Origin: CAWBRT01 sp963791145
GTDB lineage: Bacteria; Acidobacteriota; Terriglobia; Terriglobales; Acidobacteriaceae
NCBI GenBank assembly: GCA_963791145.1
Contig: CAWBRT010000004.1
Location: 62,001-126,000, forward strand
DNA: 64,000 bases
Reading direction: 5' to 3'
In this document: piece after piece, positions 8,201-16,150 of the stretch
Layout of the letters: each line of letters begins with the position of its first letter
Numbering within the stretch: the first letter of the stretch is position 1
Translations under genes and position numbers: made by a program
The notes under the pieces: model-generated
Seen by the model: the letters and a program-made list of their open reading frames with translations, nothing else
What the model was told of the DNA's origin: nothing
The model's database searches: none

Positions 8201-9478
8201 TTAGCGGTACAGATCCTCCCTGGTCAGCGGCAGCTCTGTTTGTCCGCGCTCGGGCTTGCTGAGCAGCAATTGATATATGCTCAAGCGGCCGCGCCGGAAG
8301 CCGTGCGCCGAACCCGCCATGTAGATACGCCAGGTACGATAGACGACGTCATCGGTGAGGCGGCGCGCATCATCGACCCGCGCCTCCAACCGGTTCACCC
8401 AATGGCGAAGCGTCATAGCATAATGCAGGCGCAGGTTCTCGACGTCAATTACCTCGAATCCGCAGCTTTCGGCCGCGCTTACGGTAGCGAGCAGCGGCAC
8501 CAGTTCGCCGTCTGGAAAAACGTATTTCTCTACAAACGACGGACCCCTTCGCCGGTAGGTTGCCGAAGCCGCAATGCCGTGATTGAGGAATAGGCCTTGC
8601 GGGCGCAGCAAGCGCCAGGCTTGCTCGAAATACTCCAGCAGCAGCGATTCGCCAACATGCTCGAACATGCCAACGCTGACCAGTTTGTCAAAGGATTCGG
8701 ATTGAGGAACTTCCCTGTAGTCGCACAAATCTACCTGGCAGCGGTCGGCCACTCCCGCCTCGTGAATGCGCCGGCGAGCCAGTTCGACTTGAGAGGAGCT
8801 CAAGGTGATGCCGTGGGCATAGACGCCGTAATTTTTGGCTGCGTAAATGAGCAGACCGCCCCATCCGCAGCCGACATCAAGCAGACGCTCTCCCGGCTTG
8901 AGGCGCAATTTGCGGCAGATGTGATCCAGCTTCTGCTCCTGCGCGGTGTCGAGGTCGTCGTCGAGAGAGCGGAAATAGGCGCAGGAATACGTCATGGACC
9001 GGTCGAGGAAGAGAGCGTAAAAATCATTGGAAAGGTCGTAGTGATAGGAAATGGCGGCCCGGTCGCGCTCCCTGGAATGGATGCTGCCGGCCAGCTCCGC
9101 CGCTCCGCGTTTGGCGGTGAAACGCGCCGGCACGGCTGCAAGGGCGCGCAACTTCAGCTTGGCACTTAGGGGCAAGGGTTCGGCCAGCAAGCCCTCGACG
9201 AACTCGAAGGCGGCTTCGATGTCGCCTTCAATATCGAAATCGTCGTAGATATAGGCTTCGCCGAGTGACAGCTCGCTGGGAGAGAGCAGCAATTCCCGCA
9301 GCGCGCCTGGGTTCTTCAGCACAATGGTGAAGCGGGGCCGCTCCGCCTTACCCCACAGGGTTCCGTCCCAAAGCCGCACACAATAGCCGTTGCCGGAGAC
9401 TCTGCAGGCCAGTCGTTCAAGATATCGAATGGCAGTTCCGACAGTCTCGCTGTTCGGAGCCGTCGCGTTAGAGGTCAT
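8201..9478 (-). CDS. cfa: Cyclopropane-fatty-acyl-phospholipid synthase
   Basis: 425 residues with the SAM-binding motif LLDVGCGWGGL and family blocks AISYHYDLSNDFYALFLD, MTYSCAYF and VSVGMFEHVGE, all typical of CFA synthases. It methylenates cis double bonds of membrane phospholipid acyl chains using S-adenosylmethionine. The N-terminal 120 residues match the lipid-binding region (LGEAYIYDDFDIEGDIEAAF). ATG at 9478 is preceded by GAGGAGG. Cytoplasmic and peripheral to the inner membrane. The next gene downstream begins about 100 bases after its stop, so co-transcription is possible. Confidence 0.93.
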   Translation of the reverse strand: MTSNATAPNSETVGTAIRYLERLACRVSGNGYCVRLWDGTLWGKAERPRFTIVLKNPGALRELLLSPSELSLGEAYIYDDFDIEGDIEAAFEFVEGLLAEPLPLSAKLKLRALAAVPARFTAKRGAAELAGSIHSRERDRAAISYHYDLSNDFYALFLDRSMTYSCAYFRSLDDDLDTAQEQKLDHICRKLRLKPGERLLDVGCGWGGLLIYAAKNYGVYAHGITLSSSQVELARRRIHEAGVADRCQVDLCDYREVPQSESFDKLVSVGMFEHVGESLLLEYFEQAWRLLRPQGLFLNHGIAASATYRRRGPSFVEKYVFPDGELVPLLATVSAAESCGFEVIDVENLRLHYAMTLRHWVNRLEARVDDARRLTDDVVYRTWRIYMAGSAHGFRRGRLSIYQLLLSKPERGQTELPLTREDLYR

Positions 9479-9747
9479 GGTATTCCTCCTCTATCGCAAG
9501 CTCGAATTGAGAAACTCTCAACATCTATGCTAGCGAAAAATACCGCCGGGGAAAAGCCTTAAGCAGGTTAATACCGGCATGGAACGGGTTGCCAACCACG
9601 AATGGCGAGTGACTGAGAGGATAGGTAGTGCCGCAGCGTGCGCTAAAGCAGGCAGGCAAGCAGTGAGTTACGGGCGGCAGATGCAGGTTGCTGTTGGTGT
9701 AAACTGATTTCGCCCCAGCAGACGCAGAGAGAGCTGCCTGGGACCCC

Positions 9748-9792
9748 ATAGTGGCCCTGTAGCTCAGATGGATAGAGCAGCGGTTTCCTAAA
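9748..9792. repeat. attL: 5' half of tRNA-Arg(CCT), left border of the island
   Basis: These 45 bases are identical to 23953-23997. They contain the acceptor 5' strand, D-arm and anticodon stem of tRNA-Arg and stop just after the anticodon CCT, after which the sequence diverges. The fragment cannot fold as a tRNA. Confidence 0.93.
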
Positions 9793-9896
9793 AACTATAA
9801 CCCTCGCTGGCTCAATCATTTACAACGAGTTACAACTGTCAATGTGAACCAATTACGGGTCAAACTGGAGCGTTTTGGGCACGTCTGAAAACTACT

Positions 9897-9914
9897 GTGT
9901 ACCGGATCGTGTAC
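9897..9914. promoter_or_regulatory. Candidate integrase arm-type site, left end
   Basis: Two GTGTAC direct repeats 12 bp apart (9897-9902, 9909-9914), about 105 bp inside the left att core. A matching pair lies at the right end (23899-23915). This is the layout expected for arm-binding sites of tyrosine integrases; binding is inferred. Confidence 0.5.
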
Positions 9915-9951
9915 TAGATTGTGCGCTGTGAGATCATGCGGTTGGTGAAAC

Positions 9952-11253
9952 ATGACTGACCCCCAAAAAGGTGCGCGGCAGGAGAACAAACTCTCAAAGC
10001 AAGAGATCAGTCCGCACGAGAGTATCGCGGAGAACATCGATCAACTCTTGCATGTGCCGGAAACAAACGCCGACGTTCATCTTGGGGATGTGAACGACGT
10101 TTTGTCGGAAGGTAATTCGATCAGCGCAAAGATCAAGACTCTCCAAGCGACGAACGAAATTGCGGCACAACGGCTAAAGGAATGCTTGGGAAGCGACCCA
10201 AATGCGACCATGCCGTTGACACAACAACTCCAGCGCCTCATTGCCGATCAGGCCCAGGAAATCAAAGAATTGGAACGGGCTGAATTCCGAAGTCGTGTTC
10301 TTTCAACTCTGCGACAGCCTCAATACAGCGCATTGCGGGATGTTTTTGGCTCAGTTGTTGAGATGCGGCTAAAGTCCTCGACTTCAGAGTCCTCTTTAAT
10401 CCGGCTTTTAGCCTCAAACTTGGCCCATTTGCTGCGATCGATTAACGATCTGTGCGCCTCGTACATTCGGGCTTTGGGAGATAGCGAAAAGGCGCGAGGA
10501 AAGTGCGAAGCTGATTTGCGAAAACGGGCTAAGAAGGACGCAGATTCCAAGTTCAGTGGAGCTTTTGGCGATTTCTTCGCGGAGATGGCAGCGGTTTCTG
10601 AACTCAGCAAAATGGGCGTCACTGAGTTTGAGCCTGTATTAACAGGCGTAAACGAATCAGTCGATTATCGGGCGAAGCGTGCGGGAAAGGATGTGTGTAT
10701 CGAAGTCAAAAACATCCGCGCACCTATTACGATCTTTGACTTTTGCGCAGACGAGCTTCGACGGCTTCATGCTGAAGCTCCAACTGATTATCCATTCCGA
10801 CTCACGGTTCGCTGTGAAACGGATAACACCATTACGGCGGCACAACAGGATGCAATCACTACATATCTTGCTTCTGTGAAGGGCCGCAAGGTTCCGTTTG
10901 AGGATTCGCTTAAACTTGAGCATGGCGTTAGGGTCGTACTCACGGTTAGGGCTGGATCGGGACAGGCGATGCAACTCAGGGCAATGCGAGTGGATGCTCC
11001 CGATACACTGAACATCGAAGGCTTCTTGAACAAGGTGCACGATAAAACGATTAAAGCAATGCAGCAGTTCGACAGCTCAGGTTGTTCAACACAACTGCTG
11101 GTCCTGAATATTATGACCCCGATGGCGAGTCTGGATCAGACCTATGTTGACGCGGCCAGAGAACAGGTCCGGCAGGATTCAAACTCGACTGTCGAACCTG
11201 TGATCCTTTTCTATCATGCCTTGATTCTCGATGAAGGAACCGACTCCGATTAG
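9952..11253 (+). CDS. Coiled-coil protein with PD-(D/E)XK nuclease-like domain
   Basis: 433 residues, no signal peptide. Residues 50-100 are rich in heptad-like Leu/Ala/Glu and likely form a coiled coil. Residues of about 205-255 hold the nuclease-like core: E211 in a helix, D238 in VDYRAK and E251-V-K253 in CIEVKNIR, the D...ExK arrangement of the PD-(D/E)XK fold. No family name is recognised. It is the first gene inside the left end of the island, alone on the plus strand, and could be a restriction or abortive-infection effector or a DNA repair nuclease. The fold assignment is by motif only. Confidence 0.5.
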   Translation: MTDPQKGARQENKLSKQEISPHESIAENIDQLLHVPETNADVHLGDVNDVLSEGNSISAKIKTLQATNEIAAQRLKECLGSDPNATMPLTQQLQRLIADQAQEIKELERAEFRSRVLSTLRQPQYSALRDVFGSVVEMRLKSSTSESSLIRLLASNLAHLLRSINDLCASYIRALGDSEKARGKCEADLRKRAKKDADSKFSGAFGDFFAEMAAVSELSKMGVTEFEPVLTGVNESVDYRAKRAGKDVCIEVKNIRAPITIFDFCADELRRLHAEAPTDYPFRLTVRCETDNTITAAQQDAITTYLASVKGRKVPFEDSLKLEHGVRVVLTVRAGSGQAMQLRAMRVDAPDTLNIEGFLNKVHDKTIKAMQQFDSSGCSTQLLVLNIMTPMASLDQTYVDAAREQVRQDSNSTVEPVILFYHALILDEGTDSD

Positions 11254-11283
11254 CCCCGCTAGATATGAATTGATGCACTTCTG

Positions 11284-11445
11284 TTAGCCATTGTCTCTCG
11301 GTGGAGGCGGTGGCCAAGGTTCGGGCCGGTCAATCTTTTCGATTCGGTCCCTAGTTCTTCCGGGAGGTTCGCTTCGAGGGGGTTGCGACGGCGGTGGTGG
11401 TGGCGGTGGTGGTGGTGGCTCCGGTGGTTTGCGTCTATCATTCAT
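11284..11445 (-). CDS. Small polyproline protein coupled to the SLATT gene
   Basis: 53 residues starting at ATG 11445, which overlaps the stop of the SLATT gene in an ATGA. The frame opens further upstream at 11487 but that would overlap more of the SLATT gene. The product carries a run of about ten prolines near its start and a second proline run near its end, separated by a charged stretch (RTRDRIEKIDRPEPW). Such tails bind SH3-like or WW-like modules or act as spacers. The coupling implies a dedicated partnership with the membrane protein. Function unknown. Confidence 0.6.
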   Translation of the reverse strand: MNDRRKPPEPPPPPPPPPPSQPPRSEPPGRTRDRIEKIDRPEPWPPPPPRDNG

Positions 11446-11930
11446 TGTAAGCCTCGCATCCGTTTGACTTCCGCTGCCGCTTTCCATCGCAGTCTCTCAC
11501 TGTACGGAAGTCGTGTTTCATCAACCTTGGCCTGCCTATCGCGGATTGCCTCGAATTGCTTCCAGTTCCTCAGCTCCCTCAAATCGTTGTCCTGTTCCCA
11601 AAGAAGCTCGTATTTGTTGAGAAGCTCTTTCCAGGTACCGACCAGCGATGACATCTTTTTGAGCTTTTCTGACGAACACAAGAGCGGATACGCAATGGAA
11701 GCAATGCACGCGACAGCAGAGAATACCTTCCAATAGAGCGGATGAGCAGACCAGATGCTCCAGCCCGCAACAGTACCCGAAGCAGAAACGGCGATTAGAA
11801 CCCTGAAAGCAATGTCAAACCGCACGTACCGGCGCGACAATGCCAACCAGTAGCAAACATTAAGATGTGCGTCAAGCATCGCGTTCCAAAGCGCGATTCG
11901 ATGATCGGGGGCTGGCGTTGCGGAACTCAA
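11442..11930 (-). CDS. SLATT-type two-transmembrane effector-like protein
   Basis: 162 residues with two hydrophobic helices (about 38-62, FRVLIAVSASGTVAGWSIW; about 67-88, WKVFSAVACIASIAYPLL) and then a long charged helical C-terminus (LVGTWKELLNKYELLWEQ). This is the layout of SLATT domains, two-TM modules tied to nucleotide-signal defence systems where they are proposed to form pores. No SMODS or SLOG gene is adjacent, so it would be a stand-alone form. It lies 22 bases after the upstream gene and overlaps the proline-rich gene by 4 bp. The family call is from topology and helix pattern, not alignment. Confidence 0.6.
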   Translation of the reverse strand: MSSATPAPDHRIALWNAMLDAHLNVCYWLALSRRYVRFDIAFRVLIAVSASGTVAGWSIWSAHPLYWKVFSAVACIASIAYPLLCSSEKLKKMSSLVGTWKELLNKYELLWEQDNDLRELRNWKQFEAIRDRQAKVDETRLPYSERLRWKAAAEVKRMRGLQ

Positions 11931-11952
11931 TGGTACAGCCTCTCGCTACCTG

Positions 11953-12372
11953 TCATTCGCAGTGACCAGTAAACCAAGGGTAATTCGGCTGAATATTACT
12001 ATTAAAGCATTGTAATTCGTATAAGAGAAATTCAGCAGTATCCACTTCGTCAGGTTCAAAGAACGCGACGAGCCCGGCCCGCTGTCGGTCTAATGCCGCG
12101 AACAGCAAGCGTTCCACAAACAGCGATTGCTCTTCGGTAATTTCAAACGTCATTATTGAATCGGTATTGCGGGCCGCGTACTGATCCAGCAGCGGAATCC
12201 AGATATTCACCCATTCGTGCTCGGAAAATGTGAGATCGGTTTTTGTTTCACGCGCTACGCCGAAAACACAGGCAAGCACACACGCCTCTTCGCTATTGGG
12301 GTTAAGCTCAAGACTTCGGGGAGGGGGCATACAATCCGGCCTCGTATCTGCGCTGAACGCAATCGGATTCAT
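11953..12372 (-). CDS. Hypothetical protein, 139 residues, in the SLATT operon
   Basis: ATG at 12372 overlaps the stop of the upstream small zinc-ribbon-like gene (ATGA), which fixes the start. The product is acidic and helical (EEQSLFVERLLFAALDRQ, EPDEVDTAEFLLYELQ), with a Cys pair in EEACVLACVF and a terminal Cys. No domain is recognised. The SLATT gene starts 22 bases after its stop, so the two are very likely co-transcribed. A role as sensor or regulator of the membrane protein is a guess from position only. Confidence 0.55.
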   Translation of the reverse strand: MNPIAFSADTRPDCMPPPRSLELNPNSEEACVLACVFGVARETKTDLTFSEHEWVNIWIPLLDQYAARNTDSIMTFEITEEQSLFVERLLFAALDRQRAGLVAFFEPDEVDTAEFLLYELQCFNSNIQPNYPWFTGHCE

Positions 12373-12539
12373 TCTGCCGATTTCTTGCGCTGGGCAATCG
12401 CCCTTTCGTGCTTGATGCTGATTTCGTGGATGGGGCGTTTCGCGGCCCACTCCGCCCGCGTCAACGGAGCACTGATGAATCCGCAATCTGGGCACGTGTA
12501 GTGCATTGCGCCTGCGGGGTGCTTCTTTCTTCTCGCCAT
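12369..12539 (-). CDS. Small Cys/His zinc-ribbon-like protein
   Basis: 56 residues starting at ATG 12539, no strong ribosome site seen. It contains CPDCG at about 16-20 and a later HEISIKH, a C2H2-type spacing that could bind one zinc ion. Basic ends (MARRKKH, RKKSAE) suggest nucleic-acid contact. The stop overlaps the next start by 4 bp, making it the first gene of a four-gene minus-strand operon. The longer frame opening at 13097 is not supported because the part beyond this start looks random. Confidence 0.5.
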   Translation of the reverse strand: MARRKKHPAGAMHYTCPDCGFISAPLTRAEWAAKRPIHEISIKHERAIAQRKKSAE

Positions 12540-12782
12540 GCCGGAAGCATACAACGACCCCGCCGAATGCCAAGTATCAAGAATGTGACTGTTCAATTTA
12601 GGTGCAATAGCGCCCTTCCTTGGGCACAGGCGAGCGATGTTTACCATTAAGACTCCACTTTGATTTTTGCTGAGCGTGCGCTGATCCATCGACCATGATC
12701 TAGCCAGCCCTGCCCTCCCCCGCCGTCCACACCCGGCTGGTGCGATCCTAACGCAGCCTTTCCCTGAGAAAGTGAAAAACCG

Positions 12783-12986
12783 ATGTACATAATTTGTTCT
12801 GTCCCTAAGCGGCCAAGACCCGCACCCAGAGCAGGTGAGGCAAGCTGGCCAACGCAACAGGTGGTTGTTGGAATCGCACAGGTTTTTTTGAAACTTGCTG
12901 CTAAGAAGCCGACAAAAAGAGGGCTGGACGCTGATGAGGTCGTTGGGCTTCTCAAGGACATGTTCGGCCCGCTCTTCAAAATCTGA
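12783..12986 (+). CDS. Small hypothetical protein, 67 residues
   Basis: Reading frame with a basic N-terminus and a helical second half (VVVGIAQVFLKLAAKK, LDADEVVGLLKDMFGPLF). A convincing terminator begins 13 bases after its stop, which is the main reason to keep it. The ribosome site is weak. No family recognised. Confidence 0.4.
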   Translation: MYIICSVPKRPRPAPRAGEASWPTQQVVVGIAQVFLKLAAKKPTKRGLDADEVVGLLKDMFGPLFKI

Positions 12987-12998
12987 CCGCTCACCATG

Positions 12999-13029
12999 AG
13001 CCTCCGCAGAGTGTTGGCGGGGGCTTTTT
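12999..13029 (+). terminator. Rho-independent terminator
   Basis: Stem AGCCTCCGC/GCGGGGGCT (12999-13007 and 13017-13025, one G-U pair) with a 9-base loop, followed by TTTTTATT. It separates the small gene at 12783 from the methyltransferase gene. Confidence 0.75.
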
Positions 13030-13074
13030 ATTGCGCTGTATTGGCGAGAAAATCTGGTGTAAGCTCCTGAGAAC

Positions 13075-14587
13075 ATGGCCAATTCTGAGGCAGGCACAAA
13101 GCGGGCGGGGCGGCCCTCATCGCTTCTGGATACGCGGGTAATCTACTGCGGCGACAATCTGGAGCAGTTGCGAAACTGCCCGACGCCTGCATTGACCTGA
13201 TCTACATCGATCCGCCATTCAACTCCAATCGGAATTACGAGGTGTTCTGGGGCGAGACCAAGGAAAAGCGCGCCTTCGAAGACCGCCACGAGTCCACGCA
13301 AGCCTATATCGAATTCATGCGGCCCCGATGCGTGGAACTGGCCCGCGTGCTGAAGAAGACCGGCAGCTTTTACTACCACTGCGACTGGCACGCCAGCCAT
13401 TACGTCAAGGTGATGCTCGACCAGATTTTCGGCGAAAAGAACTTTCATCAACGAGATCGTCTGGAAGCGTCAGACATCCCACAACGACGCAAAGCAGGGC
13501 AGCAAACACTTCGGGCGCTTACACGACATCCTGCTGTTTTATTGTGGCGGCGACAAAGAGTACATTTGGAACCACCAATTTCTGCCGCTGGATCAAACGT
13601 ACATTGAGTCTCATTATTCGCAGGCGGATGAGAACGGAAGGCAGTTCCAATGGGGAGATTTACGCGCCCCTGGAGGAGCTGCGCCATCTAAAGGCAATCC
13701 ACACTACAAAGTTCTCGGCGTAGACGGGTATTGGCGATATACGCAAGAGAAGATGGAGCAGTTCATTAAAGAGGGGCGGGTTGCGATTCCGCCTGGGGGG
13801 AAGGTTCCACGCTACAAACGGTATCTCGACGAAGTCGCCAGGTCTACCAGTTGGCAGCGTGTGGGATGACATCAATCCGGTCAATTCCCAAGCAAAAGAA
13901 TCCCTTGGATACCCAACCCAGAAGCCCCTGCCCTTGTTGGAACGCATCATCAAAGCATCTTCAAACGAGAATGACATTGTTCTTGATGCGTTCTGCGGTT
14001 GCGGTACTGCTCTGGTCGCTGCTCAAAATCTGAATCGCCAATGGATCGGGATTGATATTTCCCCAACAGCTTGCCGGGTAATGGCCAAGCGGCTCCGGGA
14101 TGTCTGTAAACTGCATGAGGGCGATAACTACCGGCTTCACGGTAAGGGCTTTGTCGTTCGTGATCTGCCGTGGACAGAAAAGCAGCTCCGTGAAATCCCG
14201 CCGTTTGAGTTTGAGAATTGGGCGGTAATCGCGCTCGGCGGCATCCCCAACAAGGTTCAAGTCGGGGATATGGGCATTGACGGTCGCATTTACCCCGTAT
14301 CCGCCCTCCCCAAAGCGAGCGGCAAGGCGGCAGGCGAATTGGATTTTATGGATGAGTGGTATCCGATTCAGGTGAAACAACGGGATAAGGTCGGTCGCCC
14401 TGATATCGATCAGTTTGAAGCCGCGATGCTCCGAACCAAGCGCAAGAAAGGATTTTTTGTTGGATTTGATTTTTCGCGGGATGCCCTAGCTGAGATTGAT
14501 GGATTCTTCAGGCGTGAGCACGCGGTCATTAGTGCGCTCACGGTGCGAGAGATTTTAGACGAAGAGATTGCCCGAAAGCTTGTGTGA
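13075..14587 (+). pseudogene. DNA methyltransferase fused to an Mrr-like nuclease domain, frame broken at three places
   Basis: Start ATG at 13075 (MANSEAGTKRAGRPSS). The reconstructed product of about 500 residues has CGDNLEQL, motif IV DPPF (codons from 13209) before motif I DAFCGCGT (from 13985), the order of beta-class N6-adenine or N4-cytosine methyltransferases. The C-terminus carries GDMGIDGRI followed by WYPIQVKQRDK, a D...QxK pattern like the Mrr catalytic domain, so modification and cleavage may sit in one chain. Indels: a missing A near 13173, an extra T near 13444, an extra A near 13840. Each restores clean homology when corrected, so decay is recent or the bases are wrong. It heads a plus-strand operon with the DUF4238 gene 5 bases on. 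Confidence 0.8.
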
Positions 14588-14592
14588 GTTAG

Positions 14593-15636
14593 ATGCCGCC
14601 TAACCAAAATAAGCGCAATGTCCAGCAGCATTTCGTGACAGCCTCCTATTTAGCAGGTTTCACGCCTGATGGCAGCCGAGATTCTCAGCTTTATGTCTAC
14701 GAGCGTAATACTGAGCGAATGTTTCGGATCGCGCCGGATGAGGCTGCGAAGCGGCGGAATTATTACAGCATCCCGACACAAGATGGCAAGTTCAATGACA
14801 TGGTAGACGTGAGGCTCACGGCGCTTGAAGGGCAGGCGATGCCAAGCCTCCGAAAGCTTCTCGCAAGGGATTTCAATCTGTCCACATTTGAACGGGCTTT
14901 GTTAGCTTTTTTGATCGCGTATCAAGAATTTCGCACGCCTTGGGCGCGAGCAAACTTCCAGAAGATTGAGCTTGGGCTTGCTGATCATACGATGCGTGTC
15001 TCTGCAAGGACACCTGGCTATTTTGAGCAGATTCAGAAGCAGCTTCAAGCTGAAGGAAAGACAGACGGGTCTGTTGCATCCGATGAAGTTCGGGATGCGC
15101 TGGAGAAAGGGCGAATAAAGTTGGTCGCTCAGCCACATGCCGGAATCGACAGCATGGTATCCACGAGTGAGGCAATCGGCAATATCTATACCCAGATGCG
15201 ATGGACAGTGTTGTACACAACAGAAAAAGAGTTTCTCACGTCAGACGCCCCAGTTGTACGCCGTGACGCTGCATACAAGGGCGGGCTATACGGCGGCGGC
15301 CTTACGAGCGGAACGGCAGAGGTTTGGTTCCCACTCTCCCGAAAAGCCTGTCTTGTGCTTACACATGATGCGAAAAGAATGGATCGGTTCTTTGAGCTGC
15401 TTCAAGCGGGGAAAAGGGAAGAAGCCGAAGCACTGAGGAGCGAGTTATCAGCGATTGGCGGCTTCGATGTGGACGGTTCGCTTGTAGCTGCGGTCAATTC
15501 TCAGACAATCGTCAAGGCTGATCGATTCGTCTACTCGCCTTTTGAATCTGATGAAATTCCACGACTCTTCAAAGGCGAGTCGCAAAACATCCGAGTTTCA
15601 ATATCGTCTCCTTTTTCGCGGGCTGGCAAGAAATAA
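14593..15636 (+). CDS. DUF4238 domain protein
   Basis: 347 residues. The start (KRNVQQHFVTASYLAGFT, LYVYERNTERMF) is the signature of DUF4238, with its conserved QH near the N-terminus, a helical middle (LLAFLIAYQEFRTPWAR) and a later LYTTEKEFLTSDAPVV. The biochemical role of the family is unknown; members are often found in mobile and defence regions. It follows the methyltransferase-nuclease gene by 5 bases and precedes the next gene by 9, so the three form one transcript. No signal peptide or membrane helix. Confidence 0.8.
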   Translation: MPPNQNKRNVQQHFVTASYLAGFTPDGSRDSQLYVYERNTERMFRIAPDEAAKRRNYYSIPTQDGKFNDMVDVRLTALEGQAMPSLRKLLARDFNLSTFERALLAFLIAYQEFRTPWARANFQKIELGLADHTMRVSARTPGYFEQIQKQLQAEGKTDGSVASDEVRDALEKGRIKLVAQPHAGIDSMVSTSEAIGNIYTQMRWTVLYTTEKEFLTSDAPVVRRDAAYKGGLYGGGLTSGTAEVWFPLSRKACLVLTHDAKRMDRFFELLQAGKREEAEALRSELSAIGGFDVDGSLVAAVNSQTIVKADRFVYSPFESDEIPRLFKGESQNIRVSISSPFSRAGKK

Positions 15637-15645
15637 GGTGAAGTG

Positions 15646-16119
15646 ATGCCTTTTCATATTGGCGCTGCCGAAATTATCTCCGTAGTAGCACTCTTGCTGT
15701 CTGGAGTTTCTACGTTCAAGACGATCCAGTTCAATAAACGGCAAAAAGAGTTCATTGAGACTACTGACAAGCTCAACCGCCTGTTGCTGGACAAAGAGCA
15801 GCAGGAGAGCCTCATACAGAGACAGGCGGAGATTTCAGCCAATTTCATAAATGCCGGGAACCATGACTATCGACTAGTGGTGTTCAATAGGGGAAAAGCT
15901 ACGGCTACGAATGTCCGCATCGAGTGTCCTGAGGGAAACGAGCTTATCATTGACAGCGAGATACAGCAGAAGTTTCCGATGCCGTCGCTAGAGTCAGATC
16001 AAACAGTTGAACTCATAGCGGCTGTTCACATGATGTCTCCACGCAAGATGGATGTGAGGCTGATTTGGAACGATCCTTCCGGCAATGACCGGGAGAAGCT
16101 GGTAACCGTTACCCTTTAG
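15646..16119 (+). CDS. Membrane-anchored protein with Ig-like domain
   Basis: ATG at 15646 lies 9 bases after the DUF4238 stop, preceded by AAGGTGAAG. One N-terminal transmembrane helix (IISVVALLLSGVSTF) is followed by a helical linker of about 35 residues and a beta-rich domain (YRLVVFNRGKATATNVRIEC, ELIAAVHMM, MDVRLIWNDP) like the immunoglobulin-fold modules of soluble membrane-tethered proteins. It may tether or sense at the membrane. Its place in the methyltransferase operon suggests a shared function, otherwise unknown. Confidence 0.55.
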   Translation: MPFHIGAAEIISVVALLLSGVSTFKTIQFNKRQKEFIETTDKLNRLLLDKEQQESLIQRQAEISANFINAGNHDYRLVVFNRGKATATNVRIECPEGNELIIDSEIQQKFPMPSLESDQTVELIAAVHMMSPRKMDVRLIWNDPSGNDREKLVTVTL

Positions 16120-16150
16120 CGACTCCACGGGACTCTATATCAGAGAGAAA

